From: Heterocephalus glaber
Lineage: Eukaryota; Chordata; Mammalia; Rodentia; Bathyergidae
Direction of reading: 5' to 3'
Length of the DNA: 64,000 nt
Assembly (NCBI RefSeq): GCF_000247695.1
Contig: NW_004624751.1
Coordinates: 22,512,084-22,576,083 of the forward strand
Shown here one piece after another: positions 1-10,605 of the stretch. A program made the translations under genes and the position numbers. Each line of letters begins with the position of its first letter. The first letter of the stretch is position 1. The notes beneath the pieces were generated by a model. The model had not been told where the DNA came from. It ran no database searches and saw only the letters and a list, made by a program, of their open reading frames with translations.

Positions 1-84
1 TTTCTTTGTCCTTTTAAATTCTGTAAAATCTGTGGTAATGTCGCCTAGATCTTGATATTGTAATTTTAAAAATGTATAATTGAT

Positions 85-350
85 ATTGTGTAACAGGAAG
101 AAAAGGTCTAAAGGAGCAGGGGAAGTGGGAAGGGTAGGGGAAAGGAAAATAGGGAAAAGAAAAAATATGAGAAAAGAAAAAAATGGAAACAAAGTCTTTG
201 CAAATAGGGAAGGGTGGAAGGGGTGAAGGGAGGTCAAGGGAAGGGGAAAAAAAAAGAGCCAAGATACTCATGTAATGGTACAAGATCCCAATGATGAATG
301 TAACTGTATTTTATACCTAAAAAGTATCAATAAAAGAATTAAAAAAAAAT
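85..350 (+). mobile_element. L1 3' UTR and tail, 5'-truncated
   Basis: A long purine-rich, G-run-rich stretch is followed by AATAAAAGAATT and an A-run, the normal end of a LINE-1. The same block recurs at 14290-14825 (plus) and 38040-38345 (minus), including the shared 'ggaagaaaagg' start and the 'tatacctaaaa' tail, so it is one L1 3'-UTR family. No ORF2 part is attached here. Confidence 0.8.
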
Positions 351-617
351 AACTGATGTCTGAAATGAACCGCAGTATAGATTTAAGGGTGGGATCCAGG
401 TATTGGAATATTTAAAACACTTTTCAACTGATTCAAGAGACAGCTGAGAACCACTTGCTAAAGAACTGTGAATTTGTTTGGCTTTATTTTATGTCAGCAT
501 CTTATTTGTATACTAATATATTTATACCAACACACAACCTTTTAAATGAAAAAAATCATAGAAATGCATAAATTATCAATTTTATAATTTATAACATTGA
601 ACACACCTACACCTAAC
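351..617. other. Unassigned AT-rich sequence
   Basis: No ORF, RNA gene or repeat was recognised between the L1 tail and the hAT element. Confidence 0.5.
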
Positions 618-1237
618 CAGTCTTTCTCAGCCTTGCCTGTTCATTAATATCACTTGAGGAACTACTAAAATTCCTGATGCCCATATCTTAACACAAACCA
701 ATTAAGTCATAGTCTCTGTATTAGTTAGCTTTCCATTGCTGTAATAAATACCTGGAAAAATCAACTTAAAGAAGGAAAGATTTACTTTGGTTCTCAGTTT
801 TACAAGTTTTAGTCTATGGTCAGTTTACCTCATAATTTCTGTGAAGCAGAATATCATAGTGGAAGGATGTATTGGGGAAAGATTGCTCACTTCATAGTGG
901 CCAGAAAGCAGAAAGAGCAGCAGAGGGGGGCTGGGGGAGGTTCAGAAGAAAGGGTCAGGGCTAAGATAGCACCCCCAGTGGCACACCTACATGACTTTTC
1001 AACTAGGCCCCACTTCCTAATAGCCGATATAGCTACGAACTAATCAATGGATTAATCCATCAATGAGTTTAGAACTCTCATGGTCCAATCAATTCCAAAA
1101 TCCCCACTTCTGAACACATAAACCTTTGGGGGAGCATCTTAAATCCTACTGCAGTCTCTGAGAATGACACTGACATGCTGGTAATTTTTAAAGCTCATCA
1201 GTTGGCTTCACTGTGCAGCTAAAGTTGAAAACTACTT
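618..1237. mobile_element. hAT (MER/Charlie-like) non-autonomous element, split by an LTR
   Basis: The left end 'cagtctttctcagcc' and the right end 'agttgaaaactactt' resemble the inverted 'cagtggttctcaacc' termini of mammalian hAT MITEs. The interior phrases (a 'cacttgaggaactac' block and an 'aatttttaaagctc' block) also fit such elements. The element is interrupted by the MaLR LTR at 717-1153. Without the LTR it is about 180 bp, a normal MITE size. The exact subfamily is not certain. Confidence 0.65.
717..1153 (-). mobile_element. Solo ERVL-MaLR LTR with intact TSD
   Basis: Read on the minus strand, this 437-bp block has the MaLR LTR layout: TG...CA ends, a terminal 'agctaactaata' block and an internal 'ggattaatcca' motif. 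It is flanked by a perfect 5-bp duplication GTCTC (712-716 and 1154-1158), as expected for an ERVL-class insertion. The open frame at 816-1043 inside it is a chance reading frame. Confidence 0.85.
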
Positions 1238-2005
1238 TTCATTACTCTCTTTCTAGCCTTACAAATGTCTTGAAGCAAGCACTGTTTATGAACAAAATTA
1301 TTAAACAAGTCATATTTGTGTTTGGTTTCCAACAAAAAAATTTTAGTAGCTCTCATTGGCCCCAAGTACTTAGGACCTGTATCATGTTTCTTGATATACA
1401 GCCAGGCATGGTCCCCTCACCCTGTGGAGTGTGTTCCAAACCCACATCAACTGCTCATTCTCCTGGTCTCTCCTGGGCTGACTAACAAGGACACTCACAA
1501 ACCTTGTGTGTTCTAATAAATTTTAAAACTAAATTCTGTCCTCCTTCTCTTCTCAATCTTTCATTTTTTAAAAATTTATAACCTCTCCTCATACATTTTG
1601 GAGCCGGGTTTTGAAAAATCTCCTTAGATGACTCAGTTTTAATTGATTAATCAATTTTGTCATTCATTTATTGACTTCATCAGTTGTTCATTGAAACTTT
1701 CTAAATTACTGATAGCTGGACATCAAATTCATATTAAGAATTATCAATATTGTTTGACATTCTTTAACTAGCATTGACACAACTGCATCAGAGTTCTTTG
1801 AGGTTTTTAACTACTACAAAACCTCTACCCAGAAAATTAATTTTTCTTTGAACTCTATCATCTCACAATGCAATGATTTGCTATTGCTCTTTCATAAACA
1901 GAGCACAGAGAAATGCTTTCCTGGAGATAAGAAAGAGGTAACAATAAGACAGCAGGTGTGGAGATACAAAAGCAATGTAAGAGTTCACTTTATTTTTTTT
2001 AACTA
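1238..2005. other. Unassigned AT-rich sequence
   Basis: Short ORFs at 1213-1516 overlap each other in two frames and show no domain. Nothing else was recognised. Confidence 0.5.
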
Positions 2006-2009
2006 ATAT

Positions 2010-2155
2010 CTTTTGGGGAGGGTTAGACAGGGTCTTGATTTGTACTGAAGGCTGGCCTTGAACTTACTAGTCATCCTGACCTTGAACTCAGGGCAATCCT
2101 CCTGCCTCAGCCTCCTGAGTGCTGGAATTACAGATGTGTACCCCCACACCCAATT
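2010..2155 (-). mobile_element. B1 SINE
   Basis: The minus-strand 7SL-derived B1 pattern is visible: 'gagtgctggaattacag', 'cctgcctcagcctcc' and 'gacagggtct' appear in antisense order, with the internal 'ccttgaact' duplication typical of B1. It is diverged. Confidence 0.8.
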
Positions 2156-2334
2156 TTTTTCAGTAATATATTAAGCAATTTATTTTGCTCATATTTTTTC
2201 CTTGGTTTTAGGTAAGAGTGATATATAATAAAATCAACATTAATCGTAATCTAAAATAGGTCTTTCAATGACTATAATATAATTTCAAAGTGATAAAAAA
2301 GCAGTTTGTCAGTCTTATTGGCAGCAATTTTTCT

Positions 2335-2540
2335 TATTAGTTCATGTTTGCAATATATAATGATTACGCTCATTGTAGGTAGTTGGTAGATGTACACAAC
2401 ACATCTTAATTCTTTTTATATTCCCCTCCCCTTCCCTCTGCCCCACCATCCACCTCTAATACCAGCTTACTTCCAAGTCTCATTTGGGTCTCTCTTCCCC
2501 TTCACTCCCTACCCTCACAAAATGTGCCAGCCTGTCTTAG
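2335..2540 (-). mobile_element. Old L1 3' end
   Basis: An antisense L1 tail: 'ttattagttcatgtttgcaa' is followed by 'tgtacacaacacatcttaat' and a C/T-rich (purine on the minus strand) block. The same tail recurs at 29686-29800. Confidence 0.6.
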
Positions 2541-3189
2541 AGAAATTGCACTTATTCTTCCGTCCTGAAAGGAGGTGCAATGGCTCCAGCCTCTTTTGCT
2601 ATCCCCAGGATTCAGCTCTTCTTTTCAATGACATTTCTTCCAGGAAGTGCTCCATTTCCTCATACCAATGGTAGTAGGTCAGGGAGATTGTCAGCATCAG
2701 CTACATTCAGATAACAGGTGTAGAATTGTCTAAGATAATATGGGCTTGATTTTGGCTTAAGCACATCAGGGCAGCCCTATCTCTCCATCATGGAAAGTTG
2801 CCTTCAGGAATTCATGTGTACCTTCCTCAAATTTCAGTCATTAATTCTTTTTGAATATTTTTCCACTCCTTTCTATCTATTCTTCTGCTAGTTCTAGTAT
2901 ATATATGTTGAATGCTTAATAGTGTTTCATGTTTCTCTGCTATTCTATTCATTTTTCTTCATTATTGTCTTTCTTCTATATATTTCATAATTTCTATTTA
3001 TTTATATTTTAAGTTAACTGATTCTTCTTTTAGTTCAAATTACTGCTAAATCACTCTAATGACATTTTTATTTCAGTTATAGTAAAAGGTATGATTGAAA
3101 AATATGGTGACTAATTTTTTAGATTTACTACAGTAAAAGAAATGTCACCACTTATACCGCTCACTTCAAACACATTTATCCTATCAGTT
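2541..3189. other. AT-rich sequence, possibly old L1
   Basis: T-rich text at about 2840-3125 resembles decayed L1 from old mammalian subfamilies, but it is too diverged for a firm call. No gene is seen. Confidence 0.35.
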
Positions 3190-3452
3190 TGGTCCCTTTC
3201 TGAAGCATTTCTGGAAGTCCTTTTTTGCTACACTGTCCTGGCTGCTTTGATATCCTGAATTAATTCAAAACACTTACCTTTCATGGTCATTTTGACTTTA
3301 GGGAAGAGGCAGAAGTCACATGATACCAGATCCCATGAATAAGGTGGATGAGGACACACCACAATGTTCTTATGAGCCTCCCTTTCCATTGAATGGCACT
3401 TAGCAGTAATATTCACTGGATTTTTTTTATCACATCTTGTAAAGACACTCAT
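3190..3452 (-). pseudogene. Mariner transposase C-terminal fragment
   Basis: The minus-strand ORF 3452-3228 encodes 74 residues containing HPPYSWDLVSCDFCLFP (residues 35-51), the mariner signature around the third catalytic aspartate (consensus HPPYSPDLAPxDxxLFP). Both aspartates of the signature (D41 and D46) remain; the proline before D41 is tryptophan. A following 'KGKCFELIQDI' segment also fits mariner. The ORF stops at 3228, and the sense 'KDFQKCFRKG' text continues in another frame just below, so a frameshift is present. The first two catalytic aspartates and the DNA-binding domain are absent. It is an inactive relic of a Tc1/mariner DNA transposon, closest by eye to the Hsmar2-like group. 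Confidence 0.8.
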
Positions 3453-3635
3453 AAAAGAGGACTTCCAGAACTGTTGCAGAACATGGAGAGAACAACAAGA
3501 GTAGCATGTTCAAAGCAAGGGGAATATTCTGAGGGCGCTTAATGGTAATATGTCTTTTATTGTAATTAATTTTTTAATTTAGATATTCATTATATACTTT
3601 TGTCACACCTTGTACTTGTCAACTTCAGGATTTCA

Positions 3636-4375
3636 TTTGATCCTTTACTAAAAGAATCCATCACGTTACTTGTTGTGCCCAGATGGCGAGGTCCCCAAAG
3701 ACCACCAAGGAGCCGATTCCGATGCAAACACACGAGGATCGTTTATTCAAGCTCCAGCAGGGACTCTCAACTGTCACCGCGCAGCGGGTCAAGATTGAGA
3801 GCCCCGACTCTAAAACACCAGGGGGGGTTATAGAGGTTACAGCAAGGGTTTTCAAAAAGGCGCGGGGTTTCAAATCACACGCAAATCACACGATTGGCTA
3901 GCATTTAGCAAATTTTGAAAGTTTAAACCTGATTGGCTGTGTCTTGCGCGCTGAACTGCAAACGGCTGCTCAAGTCATCGAAAAGAACATCTGGGATACT
4001 GGGGTATTGGGGTAACTACTGATTAGCTGTCGCAGGCCATGAGAAGAGCATCTGGGACATTGAGGCAGCTACTGATTAGCTGTTGCTAGGCTAGTTGCTA
4101 GGGGACTGCTGAACATTATCACAGGCAGGTGGCCAAAGTACATCTTGTGGTTTTTCTTGGAACTAGAATTTATGTCCAGGCCACCTTACTCTAAGATGGG
4201 GCCAAATTTTAAAATGGAGTTACTCAGGTCTCGCATTACTGATACTTTCTGCTTGATGAAAAATTATTACCATACCTTCCTTTGCATTATTATGATACCT
4301 TAACTCTTCGACCATTCTTAGGGTGATTGCTTTCAAGTTTTGTCTGTCAAGTCCAACATCTGAGGCTTCTCACCC
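3636..4375. repeat. Repeat copy A, interrupted by an LTR (paired with 5917-6080)
   Basis: The sequence 3639-3670 joined to 4241-4370 matches 5920-6079 along its length, for example 'ttattaccataccttccttt' and 'tctgtcaagtccaacatctg' in both. Copy A carries the LTR 3671-4235 and copy B does not. The family may be an old L1-type repeat (the 'aagtccaacatctg' phrase is common in such repeats), or this may be a local duplication. Confidence 0.75.
3671..4235 (-). mobile_element. Solo ERV LTR, CpG-containing
   Basis: This 565-bp block has TG...CA ends and a flanking 5-bp duplication TTACT (3666-3670 and 4236-4240). It is richer in CpG than its surroundings ('ccgcgcagcggg', 'gcgcggggtt', 'tcttgcgcgctg'), suggesting a younger insertion or a CpG-rich LTR family. 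On the minus strand 'gaataaacgatcc' near 3738-3750 supplies an AATAAA-type polyadenylation signal in the expected R region. The ORFs within it are overlapping and lack domains. The family is not identified; ERV1 or ERVK are both possible. Confidence 0.8.
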
Positions 4376-5659
4376 ATGCCTTCTGTTGCTTGCTTTATTA
4401 CTGTGTACAAGGATTTGGGGTAAATAGTAGAGAAAATCTAGGTACTGATCCTCCAAGGGCTTGATATTGCTTGTCTACTGGTTTACTGAAATGGTTATAT
4501 ACTCTTTTATTGAAGTGTCTTTCCCCCAGAGGGTACTGCGCTGGGCATGGGGATGACACAGTCACCCTGGAATGATGGTAGTTTTATCTGGGCTCCTCTT
4601 GACTGTCTTTTCTCCTTACCTCATTGTTAAACTGTTCAGTCCCTGTTGCTAACACTCCTATCTGTTAGGCTCTACTAGTTGCTGACTACTCTATTATTTA
4701 GACTACAGTGTTAGAACATAATTCTCTCCACAGTGTGATCCAATTAAATTCAAGACCCTTTTGTAAAGGTAATTTTCTAAAATCTATCTGAGGTTGTTCT
4801 CACCTCAGGACAGCTCTTCTTATCTGTCTTTTCCTATGGCTTTCTATAATAAAGTAGTAGCCTATAATTTAGCTTATTGCTCTCAGGAAGCCACCATCCT
4901 GCTCTTAATTGTTTAACACCAAAGTCTCCTTGCTTTCAAGGGTGCCTATAAACATAACTCTCATACTCTGTTACAATTAAAGCAGTCCCTCAGGGGATAC
5001 TGGCAGTCTTCTCTCTCATCAAATAGACTACTCTGCAAAATCTCTGAGCCACCAGGGCTGAAGGTGGGGATACTGTCTGCTGCTGTCAAAATGACATGCC
5101 TGCTTTGCGCTCAGGTTAGTAGGCAGGACTAGAAACTCTGCTCTTCTCAGCTTGGCTTTCCTGATGTGGATCCTCTGCCCTATGAAAAGGAAGGGCTAGG
5201 AAAGGGCTACAGGAGACCCAATATTCCACTTGCTAGGCCTGTTTTTGAACCTCCACCATATAGAGGAAAGTAAACCTTCATACTCTCAGACACCCCTGTC
5301 TGGAATTTCTCTGAAGAAAAATCATTTCCTTTCCCAAAGCTTCTTAAGCCTGTACGCAAATCTCTAGTATCTTAGATACTATATACCATGAGTGTGAGCA
5401 GTAGTCTTTGTCAAGCTAAAAGTAAATATGTTTTTCATCCATCTCACAGAGTAATAACTATCTTTCCTCACTGTATCTACATAACCAAAAATTTACATTC
5501 TCTCCATAACAAAAGAAAACAAAACACTTGAGAAGTAGCTTGAGATTGCCACCACTAGTAGGCAATAATTAAACTGCAATTTTCTTGCTTATTTTTCATG
5601 TTCCATCTTATTGGTCATGCAACTGTTCCAGCTTTGCTATATTAGTTTAATATGAATTT
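4376..5659. other. Unassigned sequence
   Basis: No ORF of interest. Up to about 4500 it may continue the old repeat of copy A. The rest shows no recognised element. Confidence 0.45.
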
Positions 5660-5768
5660 TTCCAAGTGGGATGTTAGCTCCATTGAGGTAAGCACCCTTT
5701 GAACCAATGTGTATTGCAGAATGTGTACTTGAGATCCACTAAATAAATACTAACTGAACAAACAAACA
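5660..5768 (+). repeat. L2 LINE 3' end
   Basis: 'ttagctccattgaggtaagc' followed about 70 bp later by 'ctaaataaatactaactgaa' matches the 3' end layout of mammalian L2 ('agctccatgagggcagg ... aataaatatttgttgaa'). Confidence 0.55.
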
Positions 5769-5916
5769 CTGATAGTACAAACTAGTATCAGCACATTTAT
5801 TCTCTCAGATGTCTTAGAGAAAATTAACAATCCTCTTAGTGAACATCTAATTTGAAAATAGCTTAAAGACTAGGCCATTCCTTGAAGTGCATACAATCTG
5901 AAATATCTTGCAAGAG

Positions 5917-6080
5917 TTTGATCCTTTACAAGAAAGAACCCATTATATTACTGATACTTTCTCCTTGATGAAAAGTTATTACCATACCTTCCTTTACATT
6001 ATTATGATTCCTTGACTCTTCAACCATTCTTACAATGTTTGCTTTCAAGATTTTGTCTGTCAAGTCCAACATCTGAGCCT
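5917..6080. repeat. Repeat copy B, uninterrupted (paired with 3636-4375)
   Basis: Collinear with copy A across the LTR insertion point: 'cccattatattactgatact' here versus 'ccatcacgttact' plus 'gatactttctg' there. It acts as a pre-insertion (empty-site) relative of copy A. Confidence 0.75.
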
Positions 6081-8040
6081 TCGTATTCCCACACTGTCTT
6101 CCTGCTCCATCCCTTCTCTCACCTCCAAGTGAAATCAGACTGCAATTAATATCAAAGTTAATCTTGACAAGAAAACAATGTTTCATAACAGAGACCTGAA
6201 AAAAAAGGGACAAGCCATTCAATTTTTTTGGTGTTGCTGTGGGACTTATGGATTGATCTCATATTTGACAAACGCAGCTATGTTTAAACTGTCTGCCAGT
6301 TGAATTAGTTGCTTTCCATCATATACTCCTCTTTTGATCCATATCACCTTATACAAGCTTTGCATTGATCTAAAGTTCCCAACCAATATGACTTTAAGGT
6401 TTGTTGAATCTGAATTTTGCATGTAGTTCATCCCCAGAGCCATTTACTTCAGTTTTTAGTCCACCTGATTTCTTTGGGAATAAACAGTCCTATTCTGAGG
6501 GAACTGACACACAAGGTTGCCAGTATTGAGCCTATGTTTCCTTATTGCTCTATTTTGTCTTCGGAGAATGTAATATGGAGTTTTGTTCAGGAATTATTAC
6601 CTCACTTTCTAAACACAGAGACTTCTCTCTCATCCCCAGAAAGCTTCTGATGTACACCAGAAACATTATATATCATCCCCAGGGTTATTTTTATGTGCTT
6701 ATATTTCTTAGCATCTGAAAGGTAGAGACTGAAAAATATAAAAGAAAGTAATGAATATTAAAATATTAAACAAGTAGCATACATGTAGTATATATTTTTA
6801 CTATTAAACTAATTCACTTGTAAAAATGTTGATGTTTCCCACTTAAAAACAGGGGAAGATCTCGTTCCTCATGCTAGTCATTTAAAAAAGTAAGAGAAAA
6901 ACAAGGAAATTTTTCACCTTAAATGATAAAGGGGAAAAATGAGACAAAATACAAGGCAGATATACCTGCTATGAAATTCCTTGTGGATTATTTAAAATAA
7001 TGTTAAAATTATTCCAATGGAAGCTCTTTCCCTAAGGATCAAAAATCCTATTTCACTTCTCCGAGATATAATGTTTAGGTTTCTATTCTTAGACTAAAGC
7101 TATCTACATGATTCTCTGTCAGTTACTATAACTTTTGTAAAACTCATCTCTAAGTCTTAACAGAACTAGCTGAGGCATCTCCAATAACAAATGACTTGCA
7201 ATAATACCAATCTTAAATTTAAAAAAATAAATAATTTCACCAATTCATGTTATCTCTTTACAAGAAAGCGTGAATTTAAAAAAACATAATTAGGCTTATT
7301 GTTTATAAAGGACTTGCTGTGAGAATAGTACAACAAAAGTGACTTATCTATTTCAAAACATCACAAATCACAGACAGACTACAAATTACTTTCAAGAAAA
7401 ACAGCTAGCAAAACAATGTTGTCTAAAAATGTCTCCATTTCATCTTTTTAGGACTATTTTGACATATTGAATAAGTTCAATATTTTTATTGCTTCCATTT
7501 CTTTTAGCTCTGAAATCTAAACAAGTTTCTAAATTGACCATCCCAATAAGTTTTGGTTATTTATATTCTGAAACAATCAATAGGCCAAAAAACATTAAAT
7601 GTTACTGAAAATTGCATTACAAAATCTTGCTATGGAGAACCAAATTATAATATTGTTATTCCAGTAAACTCTTATCTGGGAAGATGAAATGCAAAAAATT
7701 CAATTGTTCTATTTGGAGTAATTTTCAAAAAATTAATTTTTTCCAATAATAGAGATTACTCAACTACATTAGGAGTAAGTACACCATTTCAAGACATTGG
7801 ATTGTTTGACTAGGCTTATCAATCTACTGTTTACTCTTCAGAACTATTTTGAACTCCCACGCCTTCACCCACATCTACCCATTCTAAACTATTTTGTTAC
7901 AACTTTAGTCAATCTTAATCAGTCCTCTACCCTACATTGAAAGATAGGCCTTGGACAAGAACCCCAAAATCTCATAAACATGCTACCTTCCAAGAAGCTA
8001 CAAAGGCTCTCAAGGGAAGAGTCTTGCTTACTGAAGTAAC
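6081..8040. other. Unassigned AT-rich sequence
   Basis: Only short ORFs without domains (for example 6246-6443 minus and 6417-6650 plus, opposite one another). No RNA gene or recognisable repeat was found. Confidence 0.5.
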
Positions 8041-8104
8041 AACTCAACTTTGGTGCTGGGGGTGTAGCTCAGTGGTAGAGTGATTGCCTGCATAACTCAG
8101 CTTT
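8041..8104 (+). mobile_element. Tailless ID SINE half with TSD
   Basis: Positions 8052-8093 are the first 42 bases of an ID (tRNA-derived) SINE: 'ggggtgtagctcagtggtag' holds the A box, then 'gtgattgcctgc'. It stops before the B box and has no A tail, yet is bracketed by an 11-bp near-perfect repeat, AACTCAACTTT (8041-8051) and AACTCAGCTTT (8094-8104). Confidence 0.7.
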
Positions 8105-8820
8105 GCTTCATTGACAGCTTGTTTTGATGCTCTTCTCGGGGATTGATGGAATCAATAATTGACACTGGATATTTTCAAGTAATCTTACTTATATTACAAA
8201 ATCAATGATATTAAGTATCATTATTCCATTATTCTCATTTATGCATTATTTTTAGTGTTCTATTGGACAAAGTAAACAAAACAACATAAAAACTTTACAA
8301 TGGTACATTAAAAAAAATCATCTGATTACTGTTTATAAGGTGTGAATTATGCCATGACATCTCTGAGGTTCTTTGTGGTTTTAGGATTAAGTTGTGTTAT
8401 CTAGCAATTTTCTGCTATTACAACTATATTTTTTAGAAAAAGAAAAAAAGAATTTACATAAAAGGGGGAAATCTTTAAGTTTCCTAGCTTTACTGACTTG
8501 CTATAATTAGTGTGAAACTTGTTTTTGTATTATTGCATGACACTTTGGGGGTTTTACTCACACCATATCTAAACCATTACACTTTGAACAAAAGGCTTTT
8601 GCTTACAGAACTTACATATTAGCATTGAACTTCCCCATAACATAATGCACAGACCAGTAAAAACTACCAGAAGTTTTCTGAGGTAATATAAATAGAACAA
8701 GGTTTTTTGCTGCTATCATCAAATGCCAAAATATTAGCTAGATATTTCTATTCAAGAAAGTTGCTCTGTCATGTATTATTCTAAAACCATCTCAATTTCA
8801 ATTAAGGCACTTCTGGAACA
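8105..8820. other. Unassigned AT-rich sequence
   Basis: No ORF, RNA gene or recognised repeat. Confidence 0.5.
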
Positions 8821-8821
8821 T

Positions 8822-9075
8822 TTTTTTTCTTTTTTCTTACTTTCTTCCTCTCTCTCTCTCTCTCAATCTCTCTCTCTCTCTCTCCCCTATGATACTGGGG
8901 ATTGAACCCAGGACTTTCTTATTGAACTACATCCCCTGGCTTTTTTCCATTTTTTATTTAGAGACAGTGTCTAGTCAAGTTGCTAAGTTGCTAAGGCTGG
9001 GCTTGAACTTGGAATCCTTCTATCTCAGCTTCCAAGAATTACAGGAATTACAGGCATTCACCCACATGCCCAAGT
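8822..9075 (-). mobile_element. B1-dID composite SINE with T-run and (CT)n
   Basis: On the plus strand the order is T-run, (CT)n at about 8850-8884, antisense ID part ('gatactggggattgaaccca', 'gaactacatcccctgg'), then antisense B1 part ('gacagtgtctagtcaagttg', 'aaggctgggcttgaactt', 'attacaggcattcac'). On the minus strand this is B1, then ID, then tail: the B1-dID dimer of non-murid rodents. Confidence 0.85.
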
Positions 9076-10200
9076 AGAACAGACCTTATTAACTGATATT
9101 AAACCAGGGAAAGAACAATTTAAGTATTCATGGAAGATTGATAGAGCAGTTCCTTTTGTTGGTGCTTGAGTTTGAGGGACTAACAACTCTCCTTTTTCTG
9201 ACCCAAGTTCTAAACTATTCGAGAAGTTTTGATGCAAGCAATATTTTGTTTTATTATCACTTCATTATTGTTCTTAGAGAGCAAGGCATTAGATCTGTTA
9301 GTCCAGTGAATTTAACTGGCAGGGCAGACAGATGTCTCATTTAGTGCCTACTTCTATAAAGTTTCTGAGATTAAGAGTTGCTTTTTCAAGAAGTATTATG
9401 AAATAGGAACTCAGCTGTCTTTCTTCTCAATTTTGTCCACTTTTTTCTTCCAATCTTCCCAATAAGATGTCACTTTACTTCCCTTAGAGGAGCATGAAAT
9501 GAGAAGTAGAAGTAAAGCAGACAGGTTACCAGAGAAAAATTCATTATGTAAACTTAAAGTCAGGGAAAGCAGTCTGTCCCTATACACACATCATCTAGTA
9601 TGATTTGTGGAGTGATAATAGATAACTACCACTTACTGTTCTACAAAGTGTTTCCACTGCTGTTTAGGGGAGATGCTATCCAGCATGATACATAGATTTA
9701 ATATAAATTAATATTAATATCTCCAAAAAAATCCCCTGTTCACTAGAAAGTATATATTAAAAGATCTTTTTTTGAAAGGGTAAGATTATGCTTAAGGGCT
9801 AATGTAAATTGACAAGTGTCAAAGAATTAATTTATTGATGAGAACAAGTAAAATGCTACAGCTGATTTAAAAAAGATTTTTAAAAACATTTACACATATA
9901 TACACAATCAAGAATGTGGAGACCTGTCTCAAAAGAAATTTTAAAACCAACAAAAAAAGCAGGTGAATTTTATGTTATGTGCATTGTATCTCAATAAAAT
10001 ACAAATATTTTCTCCTACCCTAGACACCCAGTCTCATTCCTCAAGGAGAACACTGCTTATAATTTCTTTGTATTCTTTCAGGAACTTTTAAGTTATATAT
10101 ATGAAAATTCAACTCATTCTTTAAACAGAGGAGATCATTACTTTTTCTGAACTTAGAGATCAATCAGTATCCACACACAAAGACATACTTGATTTTTTTT
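9076..10200. other. Unassigned AT-rich sequence
   Basis: Contains the phrase 'gacctgtctcaaaa' at about 9921, possibly the tail of a decayed B1. No gene recognised. Confidence 0.4.
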
Positions 10201-10204
10201 TAAA

Positions 10205-10605
10205 GACACATTCTAAAGATGAACCAGTTCATTAGACACCAGCCCTCCAATAAGAAGTATATAGGCTGTTCCCAGCCTACAGTTATTTCAAATAATGCTG
10301 CAATGACCACTTTTTAAAAGTAGAACTATACAGGATACAAAATTTCAGTAGACAGGAGAAATAAATTTAGATCTACTGTACAACATGTTACTATAGTTAT
10401 AATACACCATATCCTTGAGAAATGCCAAAAGGGTGATTTTAAATGTTCTCACTATAAAAATGACAACTATGTGAGGTAATGCATGTTAATGCATTTAGCT
10501 ATTCCACAATGTGCATATACTGTATCTCAAAACATGTTGTACATAATAAATATATGCAACTTTATCTGTCAATTTAAGAAAGCAAATAAAATAAAAAATT
10601 AAATA
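10205..10605 (+). mobile_element. Old L1 (L1M-type) 3' UTR
   Basis: The text from about 10310 follows the old mammalian L1M 3' UTR closely in order: 'tgttactatagttataatac', 'gggtgattttaaatgttctc', 'atgtgaggtaatgcatgtta', 'attccacaatg', 'aaaacatgttgtacataata', then 'tgtcaattta' and an A-rich end. The part from 10205 with 'aataatgctgcaatgaccac' is less certain. Confidence 0.7.
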
